Below are positions 16,896 through 26,375 of a stretch of 64,000 nucleotides of DNA, piece by piece. This DNA is from Drouetiella sp036703255 (GTDB taxonomy: Bacteria; Cyanobacteriota; Cyanobacteriia; Elainellales; Elainellaceae): contig DATNPL010000222.1 in NCBI GenBank assembly GCA_036703255.1, positions 1 through 64,000 of the forward strand, given 5' to 3'. The notes below the pieces were generated by a model that saw nothing but the letters and a program-made list of their open reading frames with translations, was not told where the DNA came from and searched no databases. The translations under genes and the position numbers were made by a program. Each line of letters begins with the position of its first letter. The first letter of the stretch is position 1.

Positions 16896-17114
16896 GGGGG
16901 ATTTCCCGCCCTGCGGGCGCGAAATCCCCGATACGAAATCCATAATGAAAATTGCTGGACTTCTCTTGACCAAAATTCAAAAGCCAAGATGGTATGAAAT
17001 AATTGAGGGGCAACCTGCGGCTGAGCCTAAATAGGCATCAGTCGGATGTTTTATGACAGATTGTTATACTGAAAGCGCGCCGTACCTGGCGTTAAACCCC
17101 TTTATCTTGAGTCT

Positions 17115-19769
17115 ATGCAGCCCACCGACCCCAGCAAGTTCACCGAAAAAGCCTGGGAGGCGATCGTCAAATCCCAAGATGTTGCCCGTCGTTTTCGGCA
17201 TCAGCAGCTAGAGGTCGAGCATCTGGCCATTGCTACTCTTGACCTAGAAGGGACAGTCAACACCATGTTGACGAAGGCAGGAGTTGATCCGGCCAAGCTG
17301 AAGCAGCAGATGGAAGCCTTTGCCCAGCGCCAGCCCAGAGTCGCTGCCGATGGGCAGCTTTATCTAGGACAAGGGCTAGACACCTTGCTGGACAATGCCG
17401 AAGCTTCTCGCAAGCTTTTTCAGGACGATTTTATTTCCGTCGAGCATTTGCTGATGGGGCTAGCCGAGGACGATCGCGTCGGTCGTCGCCTGTTTCGCAG
17501 TTTGGGGGCAGAACCGAAACAGCTTGAGACTGCTATTAAAGCGATACGGGGCAGCCAGAAAGTTAAAGATCAGACCCCTGAATCGAGCTATGCCGCCTTA
17601 GAACGGTATGGGCGCGACCTGACTGAGCAAGCCAAAGCTGGAAAGCTTGATCCAGTGATTGGACGAGATGAAGAAATTCGACGGGTGGTGCAGGTGCTGT
17701 CTCGCCGCACCAAAAATAATCCGGTGCTGATTGGTGAACCCGGCGTGGGCAAAACGGCGATCGCCGAAGCTTTGGCGCAGCGAATTGTCAATGGCGATGT
17801 GCCGGAATCCTTAAAGGGAAGACAGTTGATCAGCCTTGATATGGGTTCACTCATTGCCGGAGCCAAATATCGCGGCGAATTTGAAGAGCGGCTGCGCGCT
17901 GTTTTGCGAGAGGTAACGGGTTCGGGTGGGCAGATCGTTCTATTTATCGACGAGTTGCACACGGTGATGGGCGCTGGGGCAGCCCAAGGCACTATGGATG
18001 CCAGCAATCTGCTAAAGCCCATGCTGGCGAGAGGCGAACTGCGCTGCATTGGCGCGACCACTTTAGATGAATATCGCAAATATATTGAAAAAGATGCGGC
18101 GCTAGAGCGGCGGTTTCAGCAGGTTTATGTCGGTCAACCTTCGGTGGAAGACACCATTTCCATCCTGCGCGGACTCAAGGAGAAATATGCCACCCATCAC
18201 GGCGTAAAAATTTCGGATTCAGCCTTAGTGGCGGCAGCAACGCTGTCTGATCGCTACATTAGCGATCGCTTTTTGCCCGATAAAGCGATTGACTTGGTGG
18301 ACGAGGCCGCTGCCAAACTGAACATGGAGAATACCTCAAAACCTGCCGAGTTGGAGACGATTGAGCGTCGCCTGCGTCAGCTCAGAATGGAAAAGCTGTC
18401 TTTGGAAGGAGAAGGGCAGCCTTCTGTGGCGATCGGGGCTTATCAAGGGTCTAAAGAGCGGTTAGAAAAAATTGACCAAGAAATTATTGAGCTAGAGCAG
18501 CAAGAGGGTGAGTTCACCTTGCAGTGGGGGTCTGAAAAGCATTTGCTGGATGCAATCAATGCCCTTAAAGAAGAAGAGGAGCTATTACGCCGCCAAATTG
18601 ACAAGGCCGAGCGCGACTACGATCTCAACACTGCGGCTCAGCTCAAGTACGGCAGACTCGAAGCGGTACATCGCGACCTAGAAGAGAAAGAAGCCAGTTT
18701 GGTAGAAATTCAAAAGCAAAGCAGCTCTCTGTTGCGAGAGCAGGTCACAGATGCTGATATTGCTGATATTGTCGCCAAATGGACGGGCATTCCGGTCACG
18801 CGACTGATGGAGTCTGAACGGCAAAAGCTGTTACAGATGGAAAGCTACCTACATCAGCGAGTGATTGGCCAGCAGGAAGCCGTCGAAGCCGTTTCGGCAG
18901 CGATTCGGCGTGCCCGTGCAGGCATGAAGGATCTCGGCCGACCCATTGGCTCCTTTATGTTTCTCGGGCCAACAGGCGTAGGCAAAACCGAGCTGGCAAG
19001 GGCACTAGCAGAATGTTTGTTTGATACTGATGCGGCTTTGGTACGGCTCGATATGTCGGAGTACATGGAGAAAAACTCCGTGGCAAGGCTCATTGGCGCA
19101 CCACCCGGCTATGTTGGCTATGAAGAAGGCGGACAGCTCTCAGACGCTATTCGACAGCACCCCTATTCTGTGCTGCTGCTAGACGAAGTGGAAAAAGCCC
19201 ACCCAGATGTATTCAATATCCTGCTGCAACTGCTGGACGACGGACGAATCACCGACTCTCAAGGACGCACCGCAGACTGCCGCAATACTATTGTGGTGAT
19301 GACGAGTAACATCGGCAGCGAACACATCTTAGATGTGTCGGGTGATGAAGAAAAGTACGAAGATATGCAAAAGCGGGTGATGAACGCATTGCGATCGCAT
19401 TTTCGCCCTGAGTTCCTCAACCGCGTTGATGATATTATTCTTTTCCATCCTCTCAGCATCAAGGAGCTGCGCCAAATTGTTGGCATTCAGCTTCAGCGCG
19501 TCCATCGGCTGCTGTCTGACCAGAAGATTGGCTTAGAGCTAACGGTGGCGGCGCAAAACTTCATTGCTGACGTGGGCTACGACCCAGTTTATGGCGCACG
19601 TCCACTCAAGCGCGCTATTCAAAAGCTGATCGAAAATCAGATCGCTACTAAAATTCTGGAAAATACGTTTGTTGAGGGAGATGTAATCCAAATTGATTTG
19701 CTTAATCAGAAGCTGACTTTTGATAAGAAGCAAACGGGTGCCAAGTTGCCCTCTCCGATCGCCCCTTAG
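17115..19769 (+). CDS. clpB: ClpB disaggregase, first paralogue
   Basis: An 884-residue Hsp100 chaperone that, with DnaK, pulls proteins out of aggregates in the cytosol. It has an N domain (about 1-150), AAA-1 with Walker A GEPGVGKT, a coiled-coil middle domain (about 410-530) and AAA-2 with GPTGVGKT and LLLDEVEKAHPDV. It starts MQPTDPSKFTEKAWEAIVKS. By length and N-domain it is nearer the ClpB1 (heat-inducible) type than the second paralogue at 27981-30605, but this is tentative. The middle domain has an insertion around LEGEGQPSVAIGAYQG not seen in the paralogue. No CIRCE element precedes it. Confidence 0.95.
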   Translation: MQPTDPSKFTEKAWEAIVKSQDVARRFRHQQLEVEHLAIATLDLEGTVNTMLTKAGVDPAKLKQQMEAFAQRQPRVAADGQLYLGQGLDTLLDNAEASRKLFQDDFISVEHLLMGLAEDDRVGRRLFRSLGAEPKQLETAIKAIRGSQKVKDQTPESSYAALERYGRDLTEQAKAGKLDPVIGRDEEIRRVVQVLSRRTKNNPVLIGEPGVGKTAIAEALAQRIVNGDVPESLKGRQLISLDMGSLIAGAKYRGEFEERLRAVLREVTGSGGQIVLFIDELHTVMGAGAAQGTMDASNLLKPMLARGELRCIGATTLDEYRKYIEKDAALERRFQQVYVGQPSVEDTISILRGLKEKYATHHGVKISDSALVAAATLSDRYISDRFLPDKAIDLVDEAAAKLNMENTSKPAELETIERRLRQLRMEKLSLEGEGQPSVAIGAYQGSKERLEKIDQEIIELEQQEGEFTLQWGSEKHLLDAINALKEEEELLRRQIDKAERDYDLNTAAQLKYGRLEAVHRDLEEKEASLVEIQKQSSSLLREQVTDADIADIVAKWTGIPVTRLMESERQKLLQMESYLHQRVIGQQEAVEAVSAAIRRARAGMKDLGRPIGSFMFLGPTGVGKTELARALAECLFDTDAALVRLDMSEYMEKNSVARLIGAPPGYVGYEEGGQLSDAIRQHPYSVLLLDEVEKAHPDVFNILLQLLDDGRITDSQGRTADCRNTIVVMTSNIGSEHILDVSGDEEKYEDMQKRVMNALRSHFRPEFLNRVDDIILFHPLSIKELRQIVGIQLQRVHRLLSDQKIGLELTVAAQNFIADVGYDPVYGARPLKRAIQKLIENQIATKILENTFVEGDVIQIDLLNQKLTFDKKQTGAKLPSPIAP

Positions 19770-19830
19770 ACTCTAACGGCTGACAGCCCATAAAAAACTG
19801 GCATTTTTGGCTAGAGGGAGGTTGCCCTAA

Positions 19831-19870
19831 GGGACACACAATAAAATCGAATAGTTTTATTGTGTGTCCC
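19831..19870. terminator. Bidirectional terminator between clpB and leuD
   Basis: GGGACACACAATAAAA is repeated as its exact complement across an 8-base loop, in the gap between the convergent clpB and leuD genes. The stem is 16 bp with A/T-rich loop-proximal ends; it can serve both genes. Confidence 0.7.
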
Positions 19871-19877
19871 AAGCTTG

Positions 19878-20477
19878 CTAGCTCCAAGCAACATAGGGCA
19901 AACGGGCAGCAGTCTGCCGGACTTGTTCAGCTTGAGCAACCAATTGCCCACAGGCATCCCAAGTGCCACTCAAAAACATATTTCTGGCTCCCTCTCCCAT
20001 CAATACAGGCATTGAGCCATGCCCAAAACGAACCTCCAGCGCTTCTAAATCTAGCTCGATAGAAGCTTGTGGAAACTCTGCCAGCCAATCCTGCAACCGC
20101 TGGACATTCTCAGGTGCCGCTGTAACACAGGGAATGCCCATAGCTACACAATTGCCAAAGAAAATCTCGGCAAAGCTCTCGCCAATTAGCGCCCTAATAC
20201 CCCATTTGGCGATCGCCTGCGGTGCATGCTCCCGTGAAGAGCCGCAGCCAAAGTTGCGGTTGACGACCATTAACGTTGCGCCCTGGTACTGAGGCTGATC
20301 AAATGCATGCGGCTCGGACGCCTGCCGAGCTTGGGCACGATCATCCGTAAATACCTGTTCACCTAGCCCGTCAAACGTGACACACCGAAGAAATCGCGCC
20401 GGGATAATCCGATCTGTGTCAACATCATTACCCACTAAAGGAATTCCACGCCCAGCGATCGACTTAACCTGACTCAT
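19878..20477 (-). CDS. leuD: 3-isopropylmalate dehydratase small subunit
   Basis: A 199-residue small subunit (swivelling domain) of isopropylmalate isomerase, second step of leucine synthesis. Typical motifs are VGNDVDTDRIIPARFL near the start and NFGCGSSREHAPQAI. The start at MSQVKSIAG is preferred: GAGGAG lies nine bases upstream and family members begin here; an ATG 14 codons further up (20519) adds unlike residues. It follows leuC on the same strand, with a MITE-like repeat lying between them. Confidence 0.95.
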   Translation of the reverse strand: MSQVKSIAGRGIPLVGNDVDTDRIIPARFLRCVTFDGLGEQVFTDDRAQARQASEPHAFDQPQYQGATLMVVNRNFGCGSSREHAPQAIAKWGIRALIGESFAEIFFGNCVAMGIPCVTAAPENVQRLQDWLAEFPQASIELDLEALEVRFGHGSMPVLMGEGARNMFLSGTWDACGQLVAQAEQVRQTAARLPYVAWS

Positions 20478-20523
20478 GAATGCAAATCTCCTCAGTCTTT
20501 CAAAAAACACTATTTTCAAAAAC

Positions 20524-20606
20524 GGCGTTGCTGATTTTATCGATGAGATTTATTTTGAGGAGTGCGCGCCCCTCAAAATAAATTCATAGCCAAATTAAGC
20601 ACTGCC
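20524..20606. mobile_element. MITE-like repeat, copy A (between leuC and leuD)
   Basis: The 83-bp element runs from GGCGTTGCTGATTTT to AAATTAAGCACTGCC, imperfect inverted ends, and contains a 13-bp perfect stem (ATTTATTTTGAGG) around a GC-rich loop. Related copies lie at 39426, 40299 and 58884. No coding capacity. It sits inside the leuC-leuD transcript, so its hairpin may affect the relative yield of the two subunits. Confidence 0.7.
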
Positions 20607-20613
20607 TGCAAAA

Positions 20614-22020
20614 CTAATGAAGCAGTTCTCGGACATCCGTAACGGTGCCCTGAACCGCCGCAGCAGCCACCATCGCCGGACTCATCAACAGCGTTCGACC
20701 AGAGGATGAACCCTGCCGTCCTTTAAAGTTGCGATTGGAAGAAGAAGCGCTAATTTGTCGCCCTTGAAGCTTGTCGGGGTTCATGGCAAGACACATAGAG
20801 CAGCCTGCCTCTCGCCATTCAAAGCCAGCCGCCAGAAAAATTTTGTCAAGCCCCTCAGCTTCGGCCTGCTGTTTGACACGTTCAGATCCAGGAACCACAA
20901 AGGCTTTCACGCCCTCGGCAACCTGTCGCCCTTCTGCGATTTTGGCAGCCTCTCGCAAATCGCTAATGCGCCCGTTGGTGCAGCTTCCAATAAAGCACAC
21001 ATCAATCTTGGTTCCTGCGATCGCCTGTCCAGGAGCCAGATCCATATAGCGGTAGGCTTCCTCAGCCAAGACGCGATCGCCCTCTAGCATCGAGTCAGGT
21101 GTAGGCACCTGTTGGTTCACCCCAATGCCCTGACCTGGTGTAATCCCCCAAGTCACCGTGGGCGGAATATCAGCCGCATCAAAGACCACAACATCGTCAT
21201 ATTCAGCCGCTGCATCGCTACGCAAGCTTTGCCACCAGCTGACAGCCTGATCCCAATCTGCCCCTTTTGGCGCAAAGTCTCGCCCTTGAAGATACTCAAA
21301 CGTGACCGCGTCAGGGTTTACATAGCCGCAGCGTGCGCCTCCCTCGATCGCCATATTACAGACGGTCATCCGCTCTTCCATACTCATTTGCTCAAAGGTT
21401 GTGCCTGCAAACTCGTAGGCATAGCCGACTCCACCCGTTACCCCCAGGGTGCGAATCACATGCAGGATGACATCTTTGGCATAGACTCCCGGAGGCAATG
21501 TGCCATTGACCTCAATTTTACGAACTTTCAACTTAGAGAGCGCCAGGGTTTGAGAGGCCAAAACATCTCGGACTTGACTCGTTCCAATGCCAAAAGCGAT
21601 CGCGCCAAAAGCACCGTGGGTCGAAGTGTGGCTATCTCCACAGGCGATCGTCATTCCGGGCTGCGTCAAGCCTTGTTCAGGCGCAATCACATGCACAACG
21701 CCCTGATTGCCAGAGCCAATATTGTGAAATGTAATGCCGTTCTCTTTGCAGTTTTTCTCGATCGCCTGCATCATCTCTTCAGCCAAAACATCGGCAAAGG
21801 GACGCGCCTGATTTTCCGTGGGCACAATGTGATCGGCAGTGGCTACCGTGCGCTCTGGAAATGGAACTTTTAACCCGCGATCGCGCAACATTGAAAAAGC
21901 TTGAGGGCTGGTTACTTCATGAATCAGATGTAGCCCAATAAATAACTGTGTTTGACCCGACGGCAGGGTGCCTACCGTATGTAGATCCCAAACTTTATCG
22001 AATAAGGTGCCTTTGCTCAT
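20614..22020 (-). CDS. leuC: 3-isopropylmalate dehydratase large subunit
   Basis: A 468-residue aconitase-superfamily subunit with a [4Fe-4S] cluster that isomerises 2-isopropylmalate to 3-isopropylmalate. The cluster cysteines are in CFIGSCTNGRISDLR (near residue 350) and GCSMCLAMNPD (near 410). The substrate region GDSHTSTHGAFGA is intact, and the length is normal. leuD follows after about 136 bases. The upstream region (22021-22696) is listed separately. Confidence 0.96.
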   Translation of the reverse strand: MSKGTLFDKVWDLHTVGTLPSGQTQLFIGLHLIHEVTSPQAFSMLRDRGLKVPFPERTVATADHIVPTENQARPFADVLAEEMMQAIEKNCKENGITFHNIGSGNQGVVHVIAPEQGLTQPGMTIACGDSHTSTHGAFGAIAFGIGTSQVRDVLASQTLALSKLKVRKIEVNGTLPPGVYAKDVILHVIRTLGVTGGVGYAYEFAGTTFEQMSMEERMTVCNMAIEGGARCGYVNPDAVTFEYLQGRDFAPKGADWDQAVSWWQSLRSDAAAEYDDVVVFDAADIPPTVTWGITPGQGIGVNQQVPTPDSMLEGDRVLAEEAYRYMDLAPGQAIAGTKIDVCFIGSCTNGRISDLREAAKIAEGRQVAEGVKAFVVPGSERVKQQAEAEGLDKIFLAAGFEWREAGCSMCLAMNPDKLQGRQISASSSNRNFKGRQGSSSGRTLLMSPAMVAAAAVQGTVTDVRELLH

Positions 22021-22353
22021 GTCCTGTGGTTCTCCGCCTACGGCTCTCAGCTATGCTCGAAAAATGCGATCAAATGCAGCAGAATGGCTACATCGCGAAT
22101 GTTTGAAGATAATGTCCCGAACTTGATTATGAATGGATTGGGAAGGGCGTGAAGCCGGAGAGAACTTCTCGTCAGGCGATCGCAAACCCTTTACAGCCAG
22201 TCCAGGCCTAAAAACCGCAATGCTTTGATAAAGCTCTGGGTAAACTTCCTTCAAAAAATAAATAAGTTAATTGGAACACTACTCTCTGTGCCATTCTCCA
22301 TATACCTACAGTAGAAAAAGCTGTTGTCAATGTCCAATATATTTTTAGTAGAC

Positions 22354-22378
22354 AACTAATACTTTTTAAGTATTAGTT
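22354..22378. repeat. 11-bp inverted repeat in the leuC to UDP-GlcA decarboxylase gap
   Basis: AACTAATACTT and its complement enclose a 3-base loop in the divergent gap 22021-22696. The gap must contain promoters for leuC (minus) and the decarboxylase (plus). A 67-codon frame at 22051-22254 on the minus strand has no recognisable features and I do not count it as a gene. Nothing else stands out. Confidence 0.5.
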
Positions 22379-22696
22379 ATTCAGCGACATGCAGGTTGCC
22401 TTACGCCAAAAGCCTAGACCTGAGCCGTAAATCCGCCGATCGCAGAGCTTTAACTTTTATAAATTTTGCATGAGGAAGGTGCTAACGCATTGGATTTTCA
22501 GAGGGACTCGTCGTAAAAATGAGCGAAAGCGTATCAGAAATTAACCCACTTTGAAGCTCTGTCTGGCAAGCCTCTATCTAGCGAGTCTGGATTCACAAAT
22601 TTTGCCTCATTGGGTAGAAATGGAGCTTGCCGGGAACTTTAGACAAAGTTGGTTTCTGTGCAGCACAGGTATCTGTTCACCCCAAAGCAATAACAT

Positions 22697-23650
22697 ATGC
22701 GCATTCTAGTTACAGGCGGTGCGGGTTTTATCGGGTCTCACCTGATCGATCGCCTGATGGAGCAAGGCCATGACATCATTTGTTTGGATAATTTTTACAC
22801 GGGGCATAAGCGAAACATCCTCAAGTGGATAGGCAATCCATACTTTGAGTTAATTCGCCACGATATTACAGAACCGATCCGCCTAGAAGTCGATCAGATC
22901 TATCATCTGGCCTGTCCAGCTTCTCCGGTTCACTATCAATACAACCCGGTCAAAACCATCAAAACAAATGTGATGGGCACGTTGAATATGCTGGGTTTGG
23001 CAAAACGAGTCAAAGCAAGATTTTTCTTAGCCTCTACTTCAGAAGTGTACGGTGATCCAGAAGTGCATCCCCAAACCGAAGACTATCGAGGCAACGTTAA
23101 TCCGATTGGTATTCGGAGCTGTTATGACGAAGGCAAGCGTGTCGCAGAAACTTTAGCCTTTGACTACCACCGTCAAAATGATGTAGACATTCGAGTTGTA
23201 CGCATCTTTAACACCTACGGCCCTCGGATGCTGGAAAACGATGGCCGTGTCGTGAGCAACTTTATTGTACAAGCGTTGCAGGGCAAGCCACTAACAGTTT
23301 ATGGGGATGGCTCCCAAACCCGCAGCTTCTGCTATGTGTCTGATCTGGTGGATGGCTTTATTCGCATGATGAACGGCAACCATGTGGGACCCGTCAACTT
23401 AGGAAATCCAGGTGAATACACGATCTTGCAGCTCGCCCAGGCGGTGCAGCAGATGGTCAATCCCGACTTAGATATCCGGTTTGAACCCCTTCCTCAAGAT
23501 GATCCCCGTCGTCGTAAACCCGATATTACTCGCGCACAAACCTGGTTAGGATGGGAACCGACTGTGCCCCTTCAGCCAGGGCTACAGCTTACCGTTCAAG
23601 ACTTCCGCGATCGCCTAGAGACTGCCCCCACCCCCGTGGCAGTGGGATAA
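22697..23650 (+). CDS. UDP-glucuronate decarboxylase (UDP-xylose synthase)
   Basis: A 317-residue short-chain dehydrogenase/reductase of the UXS type, which turns UDP-glucuronate into UDP-xylose using bound NAD+. The Rossmann start is VTGGAGFIGSHLIDRL; the catalytic set is Thr/Ser in STSEVYGDP with the Tyr and Lys of CYDEGKR; YGPRMLENDGRVVSNF is diagnostic of this group. The next gene makes UDP-glucuronate, so together they run UDP-glucose to UDP-glucuronate to UDP-xylose for cell-surface polysaccharide. A soluble enzyme without the membrane anchor seen in many eukaryotic forms. Confidence 0.92.
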   Translation: MRILVTGGAGFIGSHLIDRLMEQGHDIICLDNFYTGHKRNILKWIGNPYFELIRHDITEPIRLEVDQIYHLACPASPVHYQYNPVKTIKTNVMGTLNMLGLAKRVKARFFLASTSEVYGDPEVHPQTEDYRGNVNPIGIRSCYDEGKRVAETLAFDYHRQNDVDIRVVRIFNTYGPRMLENDGRVVSNFIVQALQGKPLTVYGDGSQTRSFCYVSDLVDGFIRMMNGNHVGPVNLGNPGEYTILQLAQAVQQMVNPDLDIRFEPLPQDDPRRRKPDITRAQTWLGWEPTVPLQPGLQLTVQDFRDRLETAPTPVAVG

Positions 23651-23733
23651 AACAGGTGGACAGCCTATAGCTGCGTGCAGTAAACGATTTCAATGGATTA
23701 CTGGCTCAACCCTTTGCTTATGAGGAGCAATTT

Positions 23734-25119
23734 ATGCAGGTTTGTGTAATTGGTACAGGATACGTTGGCTTGGTTACAGGCGTTTGTTTGGCACACATCG
23801 GGCATCATGTAATCTGCGTTGACAACAACGAAGCCAAAGTGAAGCTGATGCAATCGGGACAGTCACCCATTTTTGAACCGGGGCTGTCAGAGTTAATGCA
23901 AGAAGCCATTCAATCTGGGAAGATTGAGTTCACGACTGATTTAGCAGCCGGAGTCACTCATGGTGAAGTGCTGTTTATTGCAGTGGGGACGCCTCCCTTG
24001 CCCACAGGTGAGAGCGATACACGCTATGTGGAAGCCGTGGCACGCGGCATTGGTTCTCACTTGAATGGCGGCTATAAAGTCATTGTCAACAAATCTACTG
24101 TACCGATTGGCTCAGGCGACTGGGTGCGCATGCTGGTGCTGGATGGCGTAGCAGAGCGGCAGCAGGCTTTGGTCGCTTCGGGCAGCACAGCAACGGCTGA
24201 GTCTGATATCAACTTTGATGTCGTTAGTAATCCAGAGTTTCTGCGGGAAGGCTGCGCGATTTATGACACCCTAAATCCCGATCGCATTGTTTTGGGCAGC
24301 AACAGCCAGCGGGCGATTAGCATGATGCGCGATCTGTATGCATCGATCGTTTCTCGCGAATTTGCTGAGGATAAGCTGATGCCAACCGTACCTGTGGTTG
24401 TAACTGACCTTAGCTCAGCCGAGATGGTCAAATACGCTTCCAATGCTTTCCTGGCGACTAAGATTAGTTTCATTAACGAAATTGCCAATATTTGCGATCG
24501 CGTTGGCGCAGATGTTACCCAGGTTGCTAGAGGCATTGGCTTAGATTCCCGCATTGGAGCCAAGTTTTTGCAGGCAGGCATTGGCTGGGGCGGTTCTTGC
24601 TTTCCCAAAGATGTAGCAGCGCTGATTCACACAGCCGAAGACTACGGATATGATGCACAGCTGCTCAAATCTTCTGTCAGCGTCAACCAGCGCCAGCGCA
24701 TGATTGCCGTAGAAAAGCTGCAACAGGTGCTAAAGATCCTCAAGGGCAAGACGATCGGCCTGCTAGGGCTGACCTTTAAGCCTGATACAGATGACCTGCG
24801 CGATGCTCCGGCGCTCGACTTGATTGAACAATTGCATCGTTTAGGAGCACGCGTCAAAGCATTTGATCCCTTGGTGGCTCAGAGCGGTATGCGGCACGGG
24901 CTATCTAATGTGCAAGTGGAAACCGATCCTGAGCGGCTGGCTGACGGCTGCGACGCGCTAGTCTTAGTGACAGACTGGAAGGAATTTCTCACCCTAGACT
25001 ACGAAAAAATGGCAGGTCTGATGAGTCATCCTGTGATGATTGACGGCCGCAATTTCCTCAATCAAGAAGTGCTAGAAGCAGCAGGTTTCCGCTATTTGGG
25101 AATTGGTCGGCAGGGTTAA
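23734..25119 (+). CDS. ugd: UDP-glucose 6-dehydrogenase
   Basis: A 461-residue cytosolic enzyme that oxidises UDP-glucose twice, with NAD+, to UDP-glucuronate. The N-terminal NAD-binding motif is VIGTGYVGLVTGVCLA, the catalytic Cys is residue 289 in GWGGSCFPKD, and the C-terminal UDP-binding domain begins around KTIGLLGLTFKPDTDDLRDA. It starts 83 bases after the UXS gene, with a GAGGAGC ribosome site just upstream, and the two form one pathway unit. Usual length for the bacterial family. Confidence 0.95.
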   Translation: MQVCVIGTGYVGLVTGVCLAHIGHHVICVDNNEAKVKLMQSGQSPIFEPGLSELMQEAIQSGKIEFTTDLAAGVTHGEVLFIAVGTPPLPTGESDTRYVEAVARGIGSHLNGGYKVIVNKSTVPIGSGDWVRMLVLDGVAERQQALVASGSTATAESDINFDVVSNPEFLREGCAIYDTLNPDRIVLGSNSQRAISMMRDLYASIVSREFAEDKLMPTVPVVVTDLSSAEMVKYASNAFLATKISFINEIANICDRVGADVTQVARGIGLDSRIGAKFLQAGIGWGGSCFPKDVAALIHTAEDYGYDAQLLKSSVSVNQRQRMIAVEKLQQVLKILKGKTIGLLGLTFKPDTDDLRDAPALDLIEQLHRLGARVKAFDPLVAQSGMRHGLSNVQVETDPERLADGCDALVLVTDWKEFLTLDYEKMAGLMSHPVMIDGRNFLNQEVLEAAGFRYLGIGRQG

Positions 25120-25276
25120 CCCCATGCCTTGAATCTTAAATAGCGTCAATTGTTTTAGAAGCTGATTTTGTCTGCCTTGAGCAGAAGCAAAGTCAGCTTC
25201 TAAGTTTTAAACCACGCTCTAAGCTGAAAATAGCTAAGGTAAAGGTCAAGACCTTAGCGCTGCCTCTGCATCAACT

Positions 25277-26029
25277 ATGCAAATTCTCCGCTCTCACGAC
25301 TGGAATCTTACCGCTGAAGCGGCGATCGCCCTCCAGCAGTCTTTGCGTAGCCAAATTGTCACAAGCGATCGGCTTGGGACAGTGGAAACGGTCGCAGGAG
25401 TAGATGTAGCTTTCGAAGATCAGGGCAGCATTACGCGGGCGGCGATCGTTACGCTTAGCTTTCCAGGGCTACAGGTATTAGAACAAACCATTGCTCGTCG
25501 CCCCACCACATTTCCATACATTCCGGGGCTGCTGTCATTTCGTGAGGTGCCAGCAGTTCTGGATGCTCTAAAAAATTTAAAAATTACGCCCGACTTGCTG
25601 CTGTGTGATGGCATGGGTATTGCCCATCCTCGCCGATTTGGCATTGCTTGCCACATTGGCTGGCTAACAGATTTGCCCACCATCGGTGTAGGAAAATCTC
25701 GGCTGGTAGGCAGCCATACGGAGGTGCCTAACGAGAGGGGAGCCTGGGTACCGCTTCAGCACAAAGATAAAGTGATGGGGGATGAAGTCATTGGTGCAGT
25801 CTTACGCACCCGTCTAGGAACCAAGCCACTCTATATTTCTTCAGGTCATCGGATTGGGCTAGAAACAGCGATCGCTTATGTGATGAGCTGTACGACAAAA
25901 TATCGGTTGCCTGAAACGACACGCCATGCTGACAAACTTTCTAAGCTACCTGCATCTGAGCTTGAGAGTCAGCTAGAGCCAAGTTGTGTTGATAAGCTTG
26001 ATTCTCAGCAGCTATCGCTGGGACTGTAG
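25277..26029 (+). CDS. nfi: Endonuclease V
   Basis: A 250-residue deoxyinosine-specific endonuclease that nicks DNA one base beyond a deaminated adenine. The metal-binding acidic residues appear at Asp43 (AGVDVAF), Glu90 (SFREVP) and Asp111 (LLCDGMG); the family signature FPYIPGLLSFRE and the later IGVGKSRLVG are intact. The C-terminal 35 residues (after YRLPETTRHADKLS) extend past the usual end and look unstructured. Stands alone between ugd and the ammonium transporter. Confidence 0.95.
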   Translation: MQILRSHDWNLTAEAAIALQQSLRSQIVTSDRLGTVETVAGVDVAFEDQGSITRAAIVTLSFPGLQVLEQTIARRPTTFPYIPGLLSFREVPAVLDALKNLKITPDLLLCDGMGIAHPRRFGIACHIGWLTDLPTIGVGKSRLVGSHTEVPNERGAWVPLQHKDKVMGDEVIGAVLRTRLGTKPLYISSGHRIGLETAIAYVMSCTTKYRLPETTRHADKLSKLPASELESQLEPSCVDKLDSQQLSLGL

Positions 26030-26129
26030 TCTTGTGAGGAGTGTTTTGCTGAGTGGGCGATGCGAGGAAATTACATGCAACAAAAATCCTGGCGTTTTGA
26101 GCATTGCCAGATTTCTTTACAATTGGCGA

Positions 26130-26172
26130 GTATTTTTATGTAATTAATGTGCTTTTAGATACAAAGTAGTTT
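26130..26172 (+). promoter_or_regulatory. Possible NtcA-activated promoter for amt
   Basis: GTA-N8-TAA at 26130-26143 is one base off the NtcA consensus GTA-N8-TAC, and a TAGTTT (TAN3T) follows after 23 bases, the spacing of NtcA class II promoters. The transcript leader would be about 200 bases. The rest of the 26030-26375 gap shows nothing else. Weak evidence by pattern only. Confidence 0.35.
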
Positions 26173-26375
26173 CCCGAAAATTGGTGCAATTGTTCAAGTC
26201 ACGGTTTGGATATATTCGCTTCGTCAAGTCGTTCTTTGATCAATTTTTTTCGCGTCAGTCACCTACTCCACAAGGTTTGATGCTTCTGATGCGTCTGTGC
26301 GCTAAATCTATCTAGCACTCAGTCTTCTTTGTACAGCTCTAGAGTCTCTCTAGGGTTGCGGTTCTGCTTATCACA

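Noticed and set aside
22051..22254. 67-codon minus-strand frame upstream of leuC
   Set aside because: No recognisable family, no clear ribosome site and sequence composition unlike real genes here; treated as chance.
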